A DNA stretch of 64,000 bases. Source: a bacterium. Its GTDB lineage: Bacteria > Myxococcota_A > UBA9160 > UBA4427. Location of the stretch: assembly GCA_024742285.1 (NCBI GenBank), contig JANSYR010000018.1, positions 61,913-125,912 on the forward strand, written 5' to 3'. The translations under genes were made by a program, and so were the position numbers. A model generated the notes under the pieces. It did no database searches. It worked only from the letters and a program-made list of their open reading frames with translations, and was not told the origin of the DNA. Below are positions 51,421-60,837 of this stretch, one piece after another (position 1 is the stretch's first letter; the number at the start of each line of letters is the position of its first letter).

Positions 51421-52589
51421 CCGTCCTCCTCGGTCGGCGCGGGTGCCGGCCGCGCGGGATGCCGTCGAGCGACGCCGAGCAAGAGCCCGAGGGCCAGACA
51501 GCTCACGACCAGCGACGTGCGTCCGTAGGAGAGGAAGGGCAGCGTGAGCCCCTTGGTCGGGACGAGTCCCATCACCACCGAGGCGTTGAGGAACGCCGGG
51601 ACCGTGAGGAGTGTGACCATGCCGAAGGCCAGATAGAGATCGAAGCGATCCTTGGCCCGGCGCGCCGCGCGCGTACCCGTCACCCAGAGCGCCGCGAAGG
51701 CACCGAGGACGAAGAGCACGCCCATCAGGCCGAGCTCCTCGGCGACGAGGGCGAGCACGAAGTCGGTGTGGACCTCGGGCAGGTACTCGAGCTTCTGTCG
51801 ACCGTTGCCCAGTCCCTGGCCGAAGAAGCCGCCGTGGCCGAACGCCACGTAGGACTGGACGAGCTGCCAGCCCGCGCCCTTCGCTTCCCGGAACGGATCG
51901 AGGAAACCCGTCACGCGTCGCCAGGCGTAGGCGTTGTTCACGATGTAGAGGCCGACGAGGAGGACGCCGGCAATCCCGGGCAGCACGAAGCGAGGCCACG
52001 GCGTGCCCGCGATGAAGAGGAGACCCGCGCAGAGCACCATGAGCACGACTGCGTTCCCGAGGTCCGGTTGCATGAGGAGCAGCGCCGCGGGCACGAGGGC
52101 GAGTCCCGCCGCCTGGAGCGTCGGCTTGTAGGAGAGCTCGCGCCGTTCGTGCTGGCGCGAGAGCCAGGCCGCGACCGCGATCAGCGTCGCGCACTTGGCG
52201 AGCTCGCCGGGCTGGAAGCGGAGCCCCGGAAGCGCGATCCAGCGCTGCGCGCCGTTCACTTCGACCCCCGTCACGAGCGTGGCGACGAGCAGCGCGACCG
52301 AGAGACCCCAGAAGGGCAGCGCGCCGTGTCGCACGATCTTCGCCGGCAGGAAGTAGGCGGCGGTCGCCGCGGCGCCGCCGATCGCGAGGCCGACCAGGTG
52401 ATCGAAGAAGAGCGGAGGCACCGTCGACTCCAGGGAGAGCGCCGCCGTCGCGCTGTAGCTCATCACGACGCCCAGGCCGATCAGCAGCGTGGTCGTGATC
52501 GCGATCCCCGGGTCGAGACCCGGCGCCGGCTCGTCCTGCGCGTTGAGGCGCATCACGTGGGCCTTCTCGAGGGGGGTGTGGGCGCTCAC
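51414..52589 (-). CDS. ftsW: SEDS glycosyltransferase FtsW
   Basis: 391 aa, ten membrane helices, the lipid-II polymerase of the divisome working with FtsI. The conserved Asp motif is Q-P-D-L-G-N-A-V-V-L. A typical P-G-E-L-A-K loop and F-G-Q-G-L-G-N-G extracytoplasmic motif are present, as is L-P-F-L-S-Y-G-R-T-S-L near the end. GTG at 52589 overlaps the murD stop as GTGA; GGGAGA is 8 nt upstream. Placement between murD and murG is the classic order. Confidence 0.95.
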   Translation of the reverse strand: MSAHTPLEKAHVMRLNAQDEPAPGLDPGIAITTTLLIGLGVVMSYSATAALSLESTVPPLFFDHLVGLAIGGAAATAAYFLPAKIVRHGALPFWGLSVALLVATLVTGVEVNGAQRWIALPGLRFQPGELAKCATLIAVAAWLSRQHERRELSYKPTLQAAGLALVPAALLLMQPDLGNAVVLMVLCAGLLFIAGTPWPRFVLPGIAGVLLVGLYIVNNAYAWRRVTGFLDPFREAKGAGWQLVQSYVAFGHGGFFGQGLGNGRQKLEYLPEVHTDFVLALVAEELGLMGVLFVLGAFAALWVTGTRAARRAKDRFDLYLAFGMVTLLTVPAFLNASVVMGLVPTKGLTLPFLSYGRTSLVVSCLALGLLLGVARRHPARPAPAPTEEDGW

Positions 52590-53935
52590 GAAGCGGTCTC
52601 CCTCGTCGCACCGGCTCGCGGCGCGAGGTCGTGGACGGCGCGCTGGAACGCGCGGCCGCGCGCCTCGAAGGAGGCGAACTGGTCGAAGCTCGCGCAGGCC
52701 GGGGCGAGCAGGACGACGTCGCCCTCGTCGGCGATCGCGGCGGCGCGGGCGACGGCCACGTCGAGCGTGCCGACGTCCTCGCAGGCGACGACGTCCGAGA
52801 GCGCCGAGCCGAACGCCTCGGCGGCTTCGCCGATCAGCAGCACGCGCCGGACGCGACCCTTCGCCGCGTCCCGCAGCGCGTCGAGATCGCCGCCCTTGTG
52901 CCGCCCGCCGGCGATCCACACGAGCCGGGCGTCGAAGGAGGCGAGGGAGCGCGCGGCGGCGCCGACGTTGGTCGCCTTCGAGTCGTCGACGAAGCGGACG
53001 CCGCGGACGGTCGCGACGTCCTCGCAGCGATGCGGCAGGGTCTCGAACCCCGCGAGCGCGGTCGCGGCGGCGTCGAGGTCGACGTCGACCGTCGCGAGGG
53101 CGAGGAGCGCCGCCAGCACGTTGTCCGCCTGACCGGTGAGCGTCTTCGTGCCTTCGAGGGAGACGGTCTGCTGCGCTCCGCCGCGTCGCACGATCGCGTT
53201 CGTCCCGTCGAGCCAGGCGCCGGCGGCGACGGGCGTCCGGCGGCGGAACTCGAGGCGTTCGACGCCGGGGGCGATCGGGATTTCCGCGCAGAGCGGGTCG
53301 TCTCCGTTCAGGATCGCGGCCTGGCCCCCCTGCTGCCGCGCGAAGAGCCGGGCCTTCGCGGCGCGGTAGCCCGCGAGATCGCCGTGGCGATCGAGGTGGT
53401 CCGGCGTGATGTTGAGCAGGACCCCGGTCTGCGGGGCGAAGTCCTCGACGCTCTCGAGCTGGAACGAGGAGACCTCGAGGATCGCGAGATCCAGGGGCTG
53501 GCCCACGAGCTCGAGGGCCGGGAGTCCGACGTTGCCGGCGGCCCGCGCGCGGAGACCGGCGCCCCGCGCCATCGCCTCGATCAGCTTCACGACGGTCGAC
53601 TTCCCGTTCGTGCCGGTCACGGCGACGATCGGAACGGGCAGCGCGCGGAAGCAGAGCTCGATGTCGCCGCGAACCGGCGGGCGACAGCCTTCGTATCGCG
53701 CGGCGGGGACGCCGGGGCTCGGCACGACCAGGTCGAAGGCGTCGAGCTCGGGGAAGGGCTCGCCGACGCGGACCTGCACCGCCTCGGGGAGGTCCGAGAG
53801 CCCCTCGATCGCGTCCGGCGCGCGCTCGTCCGCGGCCACGACCCGTGCGCCCCGCTCGACCAGGTACTTCGTGGCCGAGAGTCCGGACACGCCGAGGCCG
53901 AGCACGAGGACGCTCTGTCCTTCGAACTCCGTCAT
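52586..53935 (-). CDS. murD: UDP-N-acetylmuramoyl-L-alanine--D-glutamate ligase
   Basis: 449 aa ligase adding D-Glu. It has an N-terminal V-L-G-L-G-V-S-G-L-S-A, the P-loop T-G-T-N-G-K-S-T, N-I-T-P-D-H-L-D-R-H, and the C-terminal F-V-D-D-S-K-A-T-N and A-G-G-R-H-K-G-G motifs. It lies 83 nt downstream of mraY and overlaps ftsW by 4 nt. Confidence 0.97.
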   Translation of the reverse strand: MTEFEGQSVLVLGLGVSGLSATKYLVERGARVVAADERAPDAIEGLSDLPEAVQVRVGEPFPELDAFDLVVPSPGVPAARYEGCRPPVRGDIELCFRALPVPIVAVTGTNGKSTVVKLIEAMARGAGLRARAAGNVGLPALELVGQPLDLAILEVSSFQLESVEDFAPQTGVLLNITPDHLDRHGDLAGYRAAKARLFARQQGGQAAILNGDDPLCAEIPIAPGVERLEFRRRTPVAAGAWLDGTNAIVRRGGAQQTVSLEGTKTLTGQADNVLAALLALATVDVDLDAAATALAGFETLPHRCEDVATVRGVRFVDDSKATNVGAAARSLASFDARLVWIAGGRHKGGDLDALRDAAKGRVRRVLLIGEAAEAFGSALSDVVACEDVGTLDVAVARAAAIADEGDVVLLAPACASFDQFASFEARGRAFQRAVHDLAPRAGATRETAS

Positions 53936-54018
53936 CTTCGTCCCACCGCGATCGTCCCGGCGTTCCGGGTGACCGCGTGTCTGGTACGGGGTCCGGCAAG
54001 GGGAGCCCCGCGAGTGAA

Positions 54019-55092
54019 TCAGCGCAGCTTGAGCGACGACAAAGCGACGAGGCCCAGGATGATCGACACGATCCAGAAGCGGACCACGATCTTCTGCTCG
54101 GGCCAACCGAGCTGCTCGAAATGGTGATGGACCGGCGCCATCCGGAAGACGCGCTTGCCGGTCAGCTTGAACGACGCCACCTGGATGATCACGCTGAGCG
54201 TCTCGATCACGAAGATTCCGCCGACCACGGCGAGGAGAATCTCCTGGCGGATCAGGACGGCGATCGTGCCGAGGGCGCCGCCGAGCGCGAGCGAACCGAC
54301 GTCGCCCATGAAGAGCTCGGCGGGCGAGGCGTTGAACCAGAGGAAGCCGAGTCCGCCGCCGACCAGGGCGCCGCAGATGATCGCGAGCTGGCCCGAGCCG
54401 GGCACGTTCTTGATCTGCAGGTACTCCGCGATCCCGGCGTGCCCGGCCGCGTAGGACAGGAGCAGGAACGTGCCGGCGGAGATCATGACCGGGCCGATCG
54501 CGAGTCCGTCGAGGCCGTCGGTCAGGTTCACGCTGTTGCTGGCGGCGACGATGATGAAGGTCGCGAGCGGGATGTAGAAGATGCCCAGGTTCGGCGTGAA
54601 GTTCTTGAAGAAGGGGACCGCGAGCTCGGAGTCGAAGTTCGGGCTCGAGTAGATCGCGACGGCGACGCCGAAGGCGAGGAGGACCTGCCAGAAGAGCTTC
54701 ATGCGCGCGGAGATCCCGTCCGAGTGCCGCTGCTTGACCTTCTGGTAGTCGTCGATGAAGCCGAGGATCCCGTAGCCGGTCGTGAGACCGAGCACGATCC
54801 AGACGAAGGGGTTCGTCAGGTCGGTCCAGAGCAGGACCGAGATGCCGAGGGAGAGCAGGATCAGGAGACCGCCCATCGTGGGCGTTCCGGCCTTCGCCTG
54901 GTGGTCGGGGCCGATCTCCCGGATCGGCTGGCCGACGCGGAGGGCAGCGAGGCGGCGGATCAGCCAGGGGCCGACGATGAACGAGATGAAGAGGGCGGTC
55001 AGGGTCGCCGCCGCGGTCCGGAACGTGATGTACCGGACGACGTTCAGCGCGCCTACGGAATCCGCCAGGGGATAGAGCCAGTGGTAGAGCAT
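54019..55092 (-). CDS. mraY: Phospho-N-acetylmuramoyl-pentapeptide transferase
   Basis: 357 aa, ten-helix enzyme making lipid I from UDP-MurNAc-pentapeptide and undecaprenyl phosphate. Signatures: K-A-G-T-P-T-M-G-G, the Asp pair [19 protein letters not shown], and P-V-H-H-H-F-E. It supplies substrate for murG. The gap to murF is 36 nt. The carrier is regenerated by UppP encoded at 12.4 kb. Confidence 0.97.
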   Translation of the reverse strand: MLYHWLYPLADSVGALNVVRYITFRTAAATLTALFISFIVGPWLIRRLAALRVGQPIREIGPDHQAKAGTPTMGGLLILLSLGISVLLWTDLTNPFVWIVLGLTTGYGILGFIDDYQKVKQRHSDGISARMKLFWQVLLAFGVAVAIYSSPNFDSELAVPFFKNFTPNLGIFYIPLATFIIVAASNSVNLTDGLDGLAIGPVMISAGTFLLLSYAAGHAGIAEYLQIKNVPGSGQLAIICGALVGGGLGFLWFNASPAELFMGDVGSLALGGALGTIAVLIRQEILLAVVGGIFVIETLSVIIQVASFKLTGKRVFRMAPVHHHFEQLGWPEQKIVVRFWIVSIILGLVALSSLKLR

Positions 55093-55128
55093 CGATGACT
55101 CGCCTTTCCTAGAGACCGCGGCCGAGCA

Positions 55129-56529
55129 TCAGGAGCCGACCTCTTCGAGGAGTTCGATGACGCGTTCCATGCGTGCGGCGCGAGAGCCCTTCACGAGCAC
55201 GCGGTCGCCCTTGCCCAGCCGATCGCGGAGGGCGCGGGCGAGGGTTTCGTGATCGGGACCGAGGACGATCCGCCCGGCGTCGAGACCGGCCTCGCGGGCC
55301 GCCTCTGCCGTGCGCGAAGCGTGGTCGCCGAGCAGGAAGAGTCCGTCGAGGCGCAGCTCGCCTGCGAGGCGACCGAGCGCTTCGTGCGCGGCGAGCGCCT
55401 CGTCGCCGAGCTCGCCCATCTGTCCGAGGACCGCGTGTCGGGAGCCCGCGGTGTCGAGCCGGGCGAGGGTCTCGAGGGCGTTCTGCATCGACTGGGGATT
55501 GGCGTTGTAGGCGTCGTCGATCACGAGGACGTCGTTCGGAAAGGGCCGCGGCTGCATGCGCCCGGCGACGCCGCGATGGGCGGCGAGCCCTTCGGCCACG
55601 GTCTCGAAGGAGACGCCCGCGGCGAAGGCGCCCCCCGCGGCGGCGAGGGCGTTGTCGACGATCGTCTCCGCGAGTCCGGAGACCTTGATCTCGCCCCGGC
55701 CGAAGGGCGTCTCGAGCTGGAAGGCGAAGGCGCCCTGGTCGAGGAAGCGCGTGGCGCTCGCGCGCAGGTCGGCTTCGGCGCCGCGCCCGAAGGTGAGGAC
55801 GCTGGCCTTCGTCCGTTTGGACTGGGCGAAGGCGAGGGGCTCGTCGCGATCGACGATCGCCGTGCCGCTCGCGGGGAGCGCGACGAGGAGGTCGCCCTTC
55901 TCGAGGGCGATGTTCTCGCGGGAGCCGAGGAACTCGATGTGGGCCGTGCCGACGTTCGTGAGCACCCCGATCGTCGGACGCGCGATCTCGGCCAGGGCCG
56001 CGATCTCGTGGCGATGGTTCATGCCCATCTCGACGACGGCGTATCGGTCCTCGTCGGACCGGCGGAGGAGGGTGAGCGGGACGCCGAAGTTGTTGTTCAG
56101 GTTGCCGCGGGTCGCGAGGGTCGGTCCGGCGATCTGCAGGATCCCGGCGCAGAGCTCCTTCGTCGTCGTCTTTCCGTTGCTGCCGGTGATGCCGATCAGC
56201 GGACCGTCGAAACGCTCGCGATGGCCGCGACCGAGGGCGCCGAGGGCGACGGTCGTGTCGTCGACGTGGACGAGGAATCCGTCGGTCCGAGCGACGGTCT
56301 CCTCGACCCGGTCCATCTGGACCAGTGCCCCGGCGGCCCCGCCGATCAGGACGTCCCCCAGGAAGCGGTGGGCGTCGTGGTTCGGACCGACGATCGCCAC
56401 GAAGAGATCCCCCGCCCCGATCTCGCGGCTGTCGATCTTCGTGCCCGTGAAGGTCTGGTCGCCCCGACCCCGGATGATCTGGCCGTTCGCCCACCCGCAG
56501 AGATCGTCGACGGTCGCCGCGGCGCTCAT
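55129..56529 (-). CDS. murF: UDP-MurNAc-tripeptide--D-Ala-D-Ala ligase
   Basis: 466 aa ligase completing the UDP-MurNAc-pentapeptide. P-loop T-G-S-N-G-K-T-T-T, T-N-V-G-T-A-H-I-E and the C-terminal I-D-D-A-Y-N-A-N-P are MurF-type. ATG at 56529 overlaps the murE stop as ATGA. No ddl is present in this cluster, so D-Ala-D-Ala ligase must lie elsewhere. Confidence 0.96.
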   Translation of the reverse strand: MSAAATVDDLCGWANGQIIRGRGDQTFTGTKIDSREIGAGDLFVAIVGPNHDAHRFLGDVLIGGAAGALVQMDRVEETVARTDGFLVHVDDTTVALGALGRGHRERFDGPLIGITGSNGKTTTKELCAGILQIAGPTLATRGNLNNNFGVPLTLLRRSDEDRYAVVEMGMNHRHEIAALAEIARPTIGVLTNVGTAHIEFLGSRENIALEKGDLLVALPASGTAIVDRDEPLAFAQSKRTKASVLTFGRGAEADLRASATRFLDQGAFAFQLETPFGRGEIKVSGLAETIVDNALAAAGGAFAAGVSFETVAEGLAAHRGVAGRMQPRPFPNDVLVIDDAYNANPQSMQNALETLARLDTAGSRHAVLGQMGELGDEALAAHEALGRLAGELRLDGLFLLGDHASRTAEAAREAGLDAGRIVLGPDHETLARALRDRLGKGDRVLVKGSRAARMERVIELLEEVGS

Positions 56530-58085
56530 GTGTCCCCCTGGTCGCGAGCGAGCAGGGCGCGTCGCGCCTCGAGTCGATCGTCGAAGGGGAACTTCTCGCG
56601 GCCGACGATCTGGTAATCCTCGTGGCCCTTGCCGGCGAGCACGACCGTGTCGTCGGGCGCCGCGCCGCCGACGGCGAGGACGATCGCCTCGCGCCGGTCG
56701 ACGAGGACGGTGTAGCGCCCGGTATCGCCGGCGAAGAGCGCGTCGGACTCGACGCGAGTGAGGTCGCGGAGGCCCGCTTCGACGTCTTCGAGGATCGCCA
56801 CCGGGTCTTCCGTGCGCGGGTTGTCGCTGGTCGCGATCGCCAGGTCCGCGTGGGCCGCGGCTGCCTGGGCCATCAGCGGGCGCTTGGCGCGATCGCGGTC
56901 GCCGCCGCAGCCGAAGACGGCCACGAGTCGTCCCGCGCAGAGCGGGCGGACCGCGTGCAACAGCTTCTCGACGGCATCGGGCGTGTGCGCGTAGTCGACG
57001 AGGACGGTCGGTTCGTTCCGCCCGGATCCGACGACGCGCTCCATTCGACCCGGGACCTGCGGACAGGCGGCGACGCCCGCGGCGATCGTCGAGGGATCGA
57101 GGCCGAGTGCGCGGCCGATTCCGACGGCGACGAGCAGGTTCTCCAGGTTGAAGTCGCCCAGGAGCGGCAGCGCCAGGTCGAAGCGGCCGCCCGCGTCCTC
57201 GAGGGTCGCCCGCGTGCCTTCGAGGGTCGAGTCCGCCTCGACGAGGCGAAGGTCCGCGTCGGCGGAGGCGCCCCGGGCCACGCGAAGCAGCGTCGCGCCC
57301 GCGTCCCGCGCGATGCCGACCATCTTCTCGCCCCACTCGTCGTCGACGTTGATGACCGCGACCGCGCCGGGGGCGAGATGATCCCGGAAGAGGCGTGCCT
57401 TCGAGGCGAAGTAGGCGTCCATGCTGCCGTGGAAGTCGAGGTGGTCCTGCGAGAGGTTCGTGAATGCGGCAACCTTGAAGGCGCAGCCCTCGACGCGTCC
57501 GAGCTCGAGGCCGTGCGAAGAGACCTCCATGACCGCCGCATCGACCTGCTCGGTCCGCATCGCACGCAGCGTGCGCTGGAGGTCGAGACTCTCGGGCGTC
57601 GTATTCACCGCGACTTCCCGCTGCCCCGCATAACGGATCTCGACCGTTCCCACGAGACCCACGCGCTGGCTCGCCTGGGCCAGGATCGATTCGACCAGAT
57701 AGGTCGTGCTCGTCTTACCGTTCGTGCCCGTGACCCCGACGAGATTCATCTCGCTCGCCGGGTGGCCGTAGAAGCGCGCCGCGATCGGGGCGAGGGCGCG
57801 TCGCGTGTCCGGCACGACCGCGACCGGGGCGTTGCCGCGGATCGCATCGTCCGGCGCCGCCTCGACCAGGAGCGCGGCCGCTCCGGCTGCGATCGCACGG
57901 TCGAGGTAGTCGTGTCCGTCGGAGTTCGCGCCGCGGAGCGCGACGAAGAGATCGCCCGGAGAGACTTGCCGGGAGTCGTAGCGGAGCCCCCGGATCGTCG
58001 GGTCGTCGCTCGCCTGCGCGCGGTGGAGCGCGGTCAGGGCGAGGTGTTCGGGCAGGGCGTCGAGGAGCGAGGAGAGTCGCATCAT
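56526..58085 (-). CDS. murE: UDP-MurNAc-dipeptide--diamino acid ligase
   Basis: 519 aa ligase adding the third stem residue. P-loop G-V-T-G-T-N-G-K-T-S-T, the carbamoylated-Lys segment N-L-S-Q-D-H-L-D-F-H, and the C-terminal D-N-P-R-T-E-D-P substrate motif. The D-N-P-R form indicates meso-diaminopimelate rather than lysine specificity. Overlaps ftsI by 4 nt and murF by 4 nt. Confidence 0.97.
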   Translation of the reverse strand: MMRLSSLLDALPEHLALTALHRAQASDDPTIRGLRYDSRQVSPGDLFVALRGANSDGHDYLDRAIAAGAAALLVEAAPDDAIRGNAPVAVVPDTRRALAPIAARFYGHPASEMNLVGVTGTNGKTSTTYLVESILAQASQRVGLVGTVEIRYAGQREVAVNTTPESLDLQRTLRAMRTEQVDAAVMEVSSHGLELGRVEGCAFKVAAFTNLSQDHLDFHGSMDAYFASKARLFRDHLAPGAVAVINVDDEWGEKMVGIARDAGATLLRVARGASADADLRLVEADSTLEGTRATLEDAGGRFDLALPLLGDFNLENLLVAVGIGRALGLDPSTIAAGVAACPQVPGRMERVVGSGRNEPTVLVDYAHTPDAVEKLLHAVRPLCAGRLVAVFGCGGDRDRAKRPLMAQAAAAHADLAIATSDNPRTEDPVAILEDVEAGLRDLTRVESDALFAGDTGRYTVLVDRREAIVLAVGGAAPDDTVVLAGKGHEDYQIVGREKFPFDDRLEARRALLARDQGDT

Positions 58086-60274
58086 CCCTCCTCCCGGCGG
58101 GCCGAAGCCGTGCGTCGCTGCTCGAAACGCAATCGCACCGTGCGATCGCTTCCTTCGAGCACCGTGCCGGGAATCGGGTACTGGGACACCACGCGCCCCT
58201 CGATGGCTCCCAGGGTCGTGATCTCGAGGGACTCGCTGGCCGCGAGACGACGCGCTCGCGCCATCGTCGTGCCCTCGAAGTCCGGCACGAAGACGAGGTC
58301 GAAGGTGTCGTCCGACCCGGCGCGGGAAGGATGACGCCCCGCCGCCACCTCGAGGGTGGCGGCGGGGCGGGCCGGGGGGGCCGCGACAGCCGCGCGAGGC
58401 GGCTCGTTTCGGGACCGGCGCGCGGGCGCCGGGCGGGTCTTCGGGGCCGGGGGCGCAGCGGCGACGTCGGGCAGGCGCGTCGGCGTTGCGTTCGTGGCCG
58501 TGTTGGGGGCCTGGTCCGCGCTCTCCCCATCGTCCTCGCGTTCGGCGAGCAGCGTCGGCACGGGCGCCGCCGGAATCGGCGCCGGATGCGTCACGATCCC
58601 GCGCCGTGCGAGCTGGGCCGCGGCGACCCGGGCGAAGAGGGGGGCGGCGATTCCGCCGCCGCTGTGGAGCGCGCCCTTCGGCTCGTCGACGGCGACGACG
58701 ATCGCGATCTCCGGGTCGTCCGCCGGGACGACGCCCATGAACCAGGCGACGTAGCGCGAGTTCGAATAGCGACCGGCCTCGACGTCGAGCTTCTGCGCCG
58801 TGCCCGTCTTGCCGGCGACGCGAACGCCGTCGAGGGCGGCGAGACGTCCGGTGCCCTCGGCAGAGACGACGGTCTGCATCATGTCGAGGGTGAGTCGGGC
58901 CGCTCGCGGGGAGACCGCGCGACCGTGGGCGCGGACCTCCGTCGTCTGCCAGCCCTGGTCCGGGCGGCGGCGCGCGAGGACGATGCGGGGCTCCATCCGC
59001 ATGCCGTCGTTCGCGAGGGCGCCGAGGGCGGAGACGAGCTGGATCCCGGTGACCGAGAGGCCCTGGCCGAAGGAGATCGCGGCCTGGTCGACGGGCTGCC
59101 AGTCGTTCCAGTCGCGCAGGATGCCCGACGACTCGAAGGGGAAGCGCGATCGCGTCCGTGCTCCGAAGCCGAAGCGCTCGAGCCCCGCGTGCTGCGCCTC
59201 GCGACCCAGCGCCTGGGCGATCATCACGGCGCCCACGTTGCTCGACACCCGGAGCACGTCCGCCGGGGCGAGCGGGCCGAAGGGGCGCCGATCCCGGATC
59301 GTCTTGCCGCGGACGCGAAGCGAGCCGTCTTCGCCGGTCTCGAAGCGCTGCTCGGGCTCGATCACGCGGGCGTCGATGGCGGACGCGACCAGGAAGGCCT
59401 TCATCGTCGACCCGGCTTCGACGGCGTCCGTGAAGGTGCGCGACCGCGTCTCGCGATAGTCGAGCGTGCGGAAGCCGTTCGGGTCGAAGCCGGGGGCTTC
59501 GGCGAGGGCAAGCAGGTCGCCGTTGCGCGGGTCCATGGTCAGCACGAGGCCGCCTTCGGCGTTCGTGCTCGCGACCACTTCCTGGAGCGCGGCTTCGGCG
59601 GCGCCCTGCATCGCGGCATCGAGGGTGAGCGCGACGTCGCCGCCGGCGACCTCGCGGAGATCCGTCGAGCGAAGCGCGAGCGCGCGCCCCCTGGCGTCGC
59701 GCTCGATCCGCACGCTTCGCGGCTGTCCCGTCAGCCAGTCGTTCTCGAGCTGCTCGATCCCACGCACGCCCTGGCCGTCGATGTTCGCGAAGCCGAGCAG
59801 CGGCGCGGCGAAGGTGCCGGCGGGGTAGGAGCGTCGCGGCTCGCGGTCGATCCCGACGCCGGGCAGGTCGAGCTCGCGGATCCGCTCCGCCTGCGCCTCG
59901 GTGACCCAGCGCTTGATGTAGGTGAAGCCGTCGCGGTTCGAGAGCCGTCGCGCGATCGCCGTGAGATCGAGCTCGAGGGTCTCCGCGAGCGCGTGCGCCG
60001 TGGCGGCGCGGTCCTCCATCTCGCGCGGGAGCGCATAGATCGAGGCGGCCTCCGTCGTGATCGCGAGCTCGCGGCCGTTGCGATCGAAGATCGTGCCCCG
60101 CGCGGCGGAGAGCCGCTGTTCGGTCTGGATCTGCTGGTCGTAGAGGTCGCGTGCTCGCGTGTGCGCCACGGTCAGGTGGGCGGCACGACCGGCCAGGAGC
60201 AGCACCACGGCCAGGCCCGCGAGTCGGATCCAGACGATGCGGCCGGAGGCGCGATCGAGCGCCTGCGACCTCAC
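58082..60274 (-). CDS. ftsI: Division transpeptidase FtsI (PBP3) with PASTA tail
   Basis: 730 aa class-B penicillin-binding protein. A single N-terminal membrane helix is followed by a pedestal region and the transpeptidase domain with E-A-G-S-T-M-K-A (S-x-x-K), V-S-S-N-V-G (S-x-N) and A-G-K-T-G-T-A-Q (K-T-G). After about 80 Ala/Pro-rich residues a single PASTA domain (V-P-D-F-E-G...Y-P-I-P-G-T-V) closes the protein. PASTA-bearing FtsI is common in Deltaproteobacteria and Gram-positives but not in E. coli. GTG at 60274 overlaps the ftsL stop as GTGA. Confidence 0.95.
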   Translation of the reverse strand: MRSQALDRASGRIVWIRLAGLAVVLLLAGRAAHLTVAHTRARDLYDQQIQTEQRLSAARGTIFDRNGRELAITTEAASIYALPREMEDRAATAHALAETLELDLTAIARRLSNRDGFTYIKRWVTEAQAERIRELDLPGVGIDREPRRSYPAGTFAAPLLGFANIDGQGVRGIEQLENDWLTGQPRSVRIERDARGRALALRSTDLREVAGGDVALTLDAAMQGAAEAALQEVVASTNAEGGLVLTMDPRNGDLLALAEAPGFDPNGFRTLDYRETRSRTFTDAVEAGSTMKAFLVASAIDARVIEPEQRFETGEDGSLRVRGKTIRDRRPFGPLAPADVLRVSSNVGAVMIAQALGREAQHAGLERFGFGARTRSRFPFESSGILRDWNDWQPVDQAAISFGQGLSVTGIQLVSALGALANDGMRMEPRIVLARRRPDQGWQTTEVRAHGRAVSPRAARLTLDMMQTVVSAEGTGRLAALDGVRVAGKTGTAQKLDVEAGRYSNSRYVAWFMGVVPADDPEIAIVVAVDEPKGALHSGGGIAAPLFARVAAAQLARRGIVTHPAPIPAAPVPTLLAEREDDGESADQAPNTATNATPTRLPDVAAAPPAPKTRPAPARRSRNEPPRAAVAAPPARPAATLEVAAGRHPSRAGSDDTFDLVFVPDFEGTTMARARRLAASESLEITTLGAIEGRVVSQYPIPGTVLEGSDRTVRLRFEQRRTASARREEG

Positions 60275-60837
60275 TCCCGAGCTCCTTCGTCCGCGCGTGC
60301 GGGACCCTCGGCGGAGAGCGCGGGAGGCGGCCCCGCGGAGACCGCCGGAAGCGCCGAGCCCGAGACGGCGGCCGCGAAGTCGCGTGCGTCCGGGAGGACG
60401 CCGGTCGGGTCGGTCGTCGTGATCGGTCCGGGCATCGGGTCCGCGAGCGCGATCACGCGCTCCGCCGGCCGGTAGCCTCGCTCTTGCGCGAGGGCCGCCA
60501 GCACGGACGGATCGCGCAGGCCGCGGAGTCGCACGATCAGGGCGCGCTGATCTTCGAGGAGCGTCTGCTCCTGCTCGAGGTTCGCCGCGAGCGCATAACG
60601 CGTGCGGATCAGGTCGATGCGCAGGGCGGCGACGCCGAGGGCCGCGACGAGGGCGACGGCGATCAGCGGCACGAGCGTACGCGAGCGCGGGGCGAGAGGG
60701 ACCTTCGCGAGGTCGACGCCGATCCAGGAACGACGTTCCTCCGGCGCGACCTCGCCGCGGCGCTCCGCCGCCCGACGCATCGCGCGGGCGGCCCGCGCCT
60801 GGGCCCGGTTGCGGCGATCGAAGGTGCCCGCGCTCAT
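60271..60837 (-). CDS. ftsL: Division protein FtsL
   Basis: 188 aa. A cytoplasmic basic N-terminus (A-R-A-A-R-A-M-R-R-A) is followed by one membrane helix (L-V-P-L-I-A-V-A-L-V-A-A-L-G-V) and a leucine-zipper-like periplasmic coil (L-E-Q-E-Q-T-L-L-E-D-Q-R-A-L). A low-complexity Pro/Ala C-terminal extension makes it longer than E. coli FtsL. Identity rests on topology and on its position between rsmH and ftsI, not on sequence motif. Overlaps both neighbours by 4 nt. Confidence 0.8.
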   Translation of the reverse strand: MSAGTFDRRNRAQARAARAMRRAAERRGEVAPEERRSWIGVDLAKVPLAPRSRTLVPLIAVALVAALGVAALRIDLIRTRYALAANLEQEQTLLEDQRALIVRLRGLRDPSVLAALAQERGYRPAERVIALADPMPGPITTTDPTGVLPDARDFAAAVSGSALPAVSAGPPPALSAEGPARADEGARE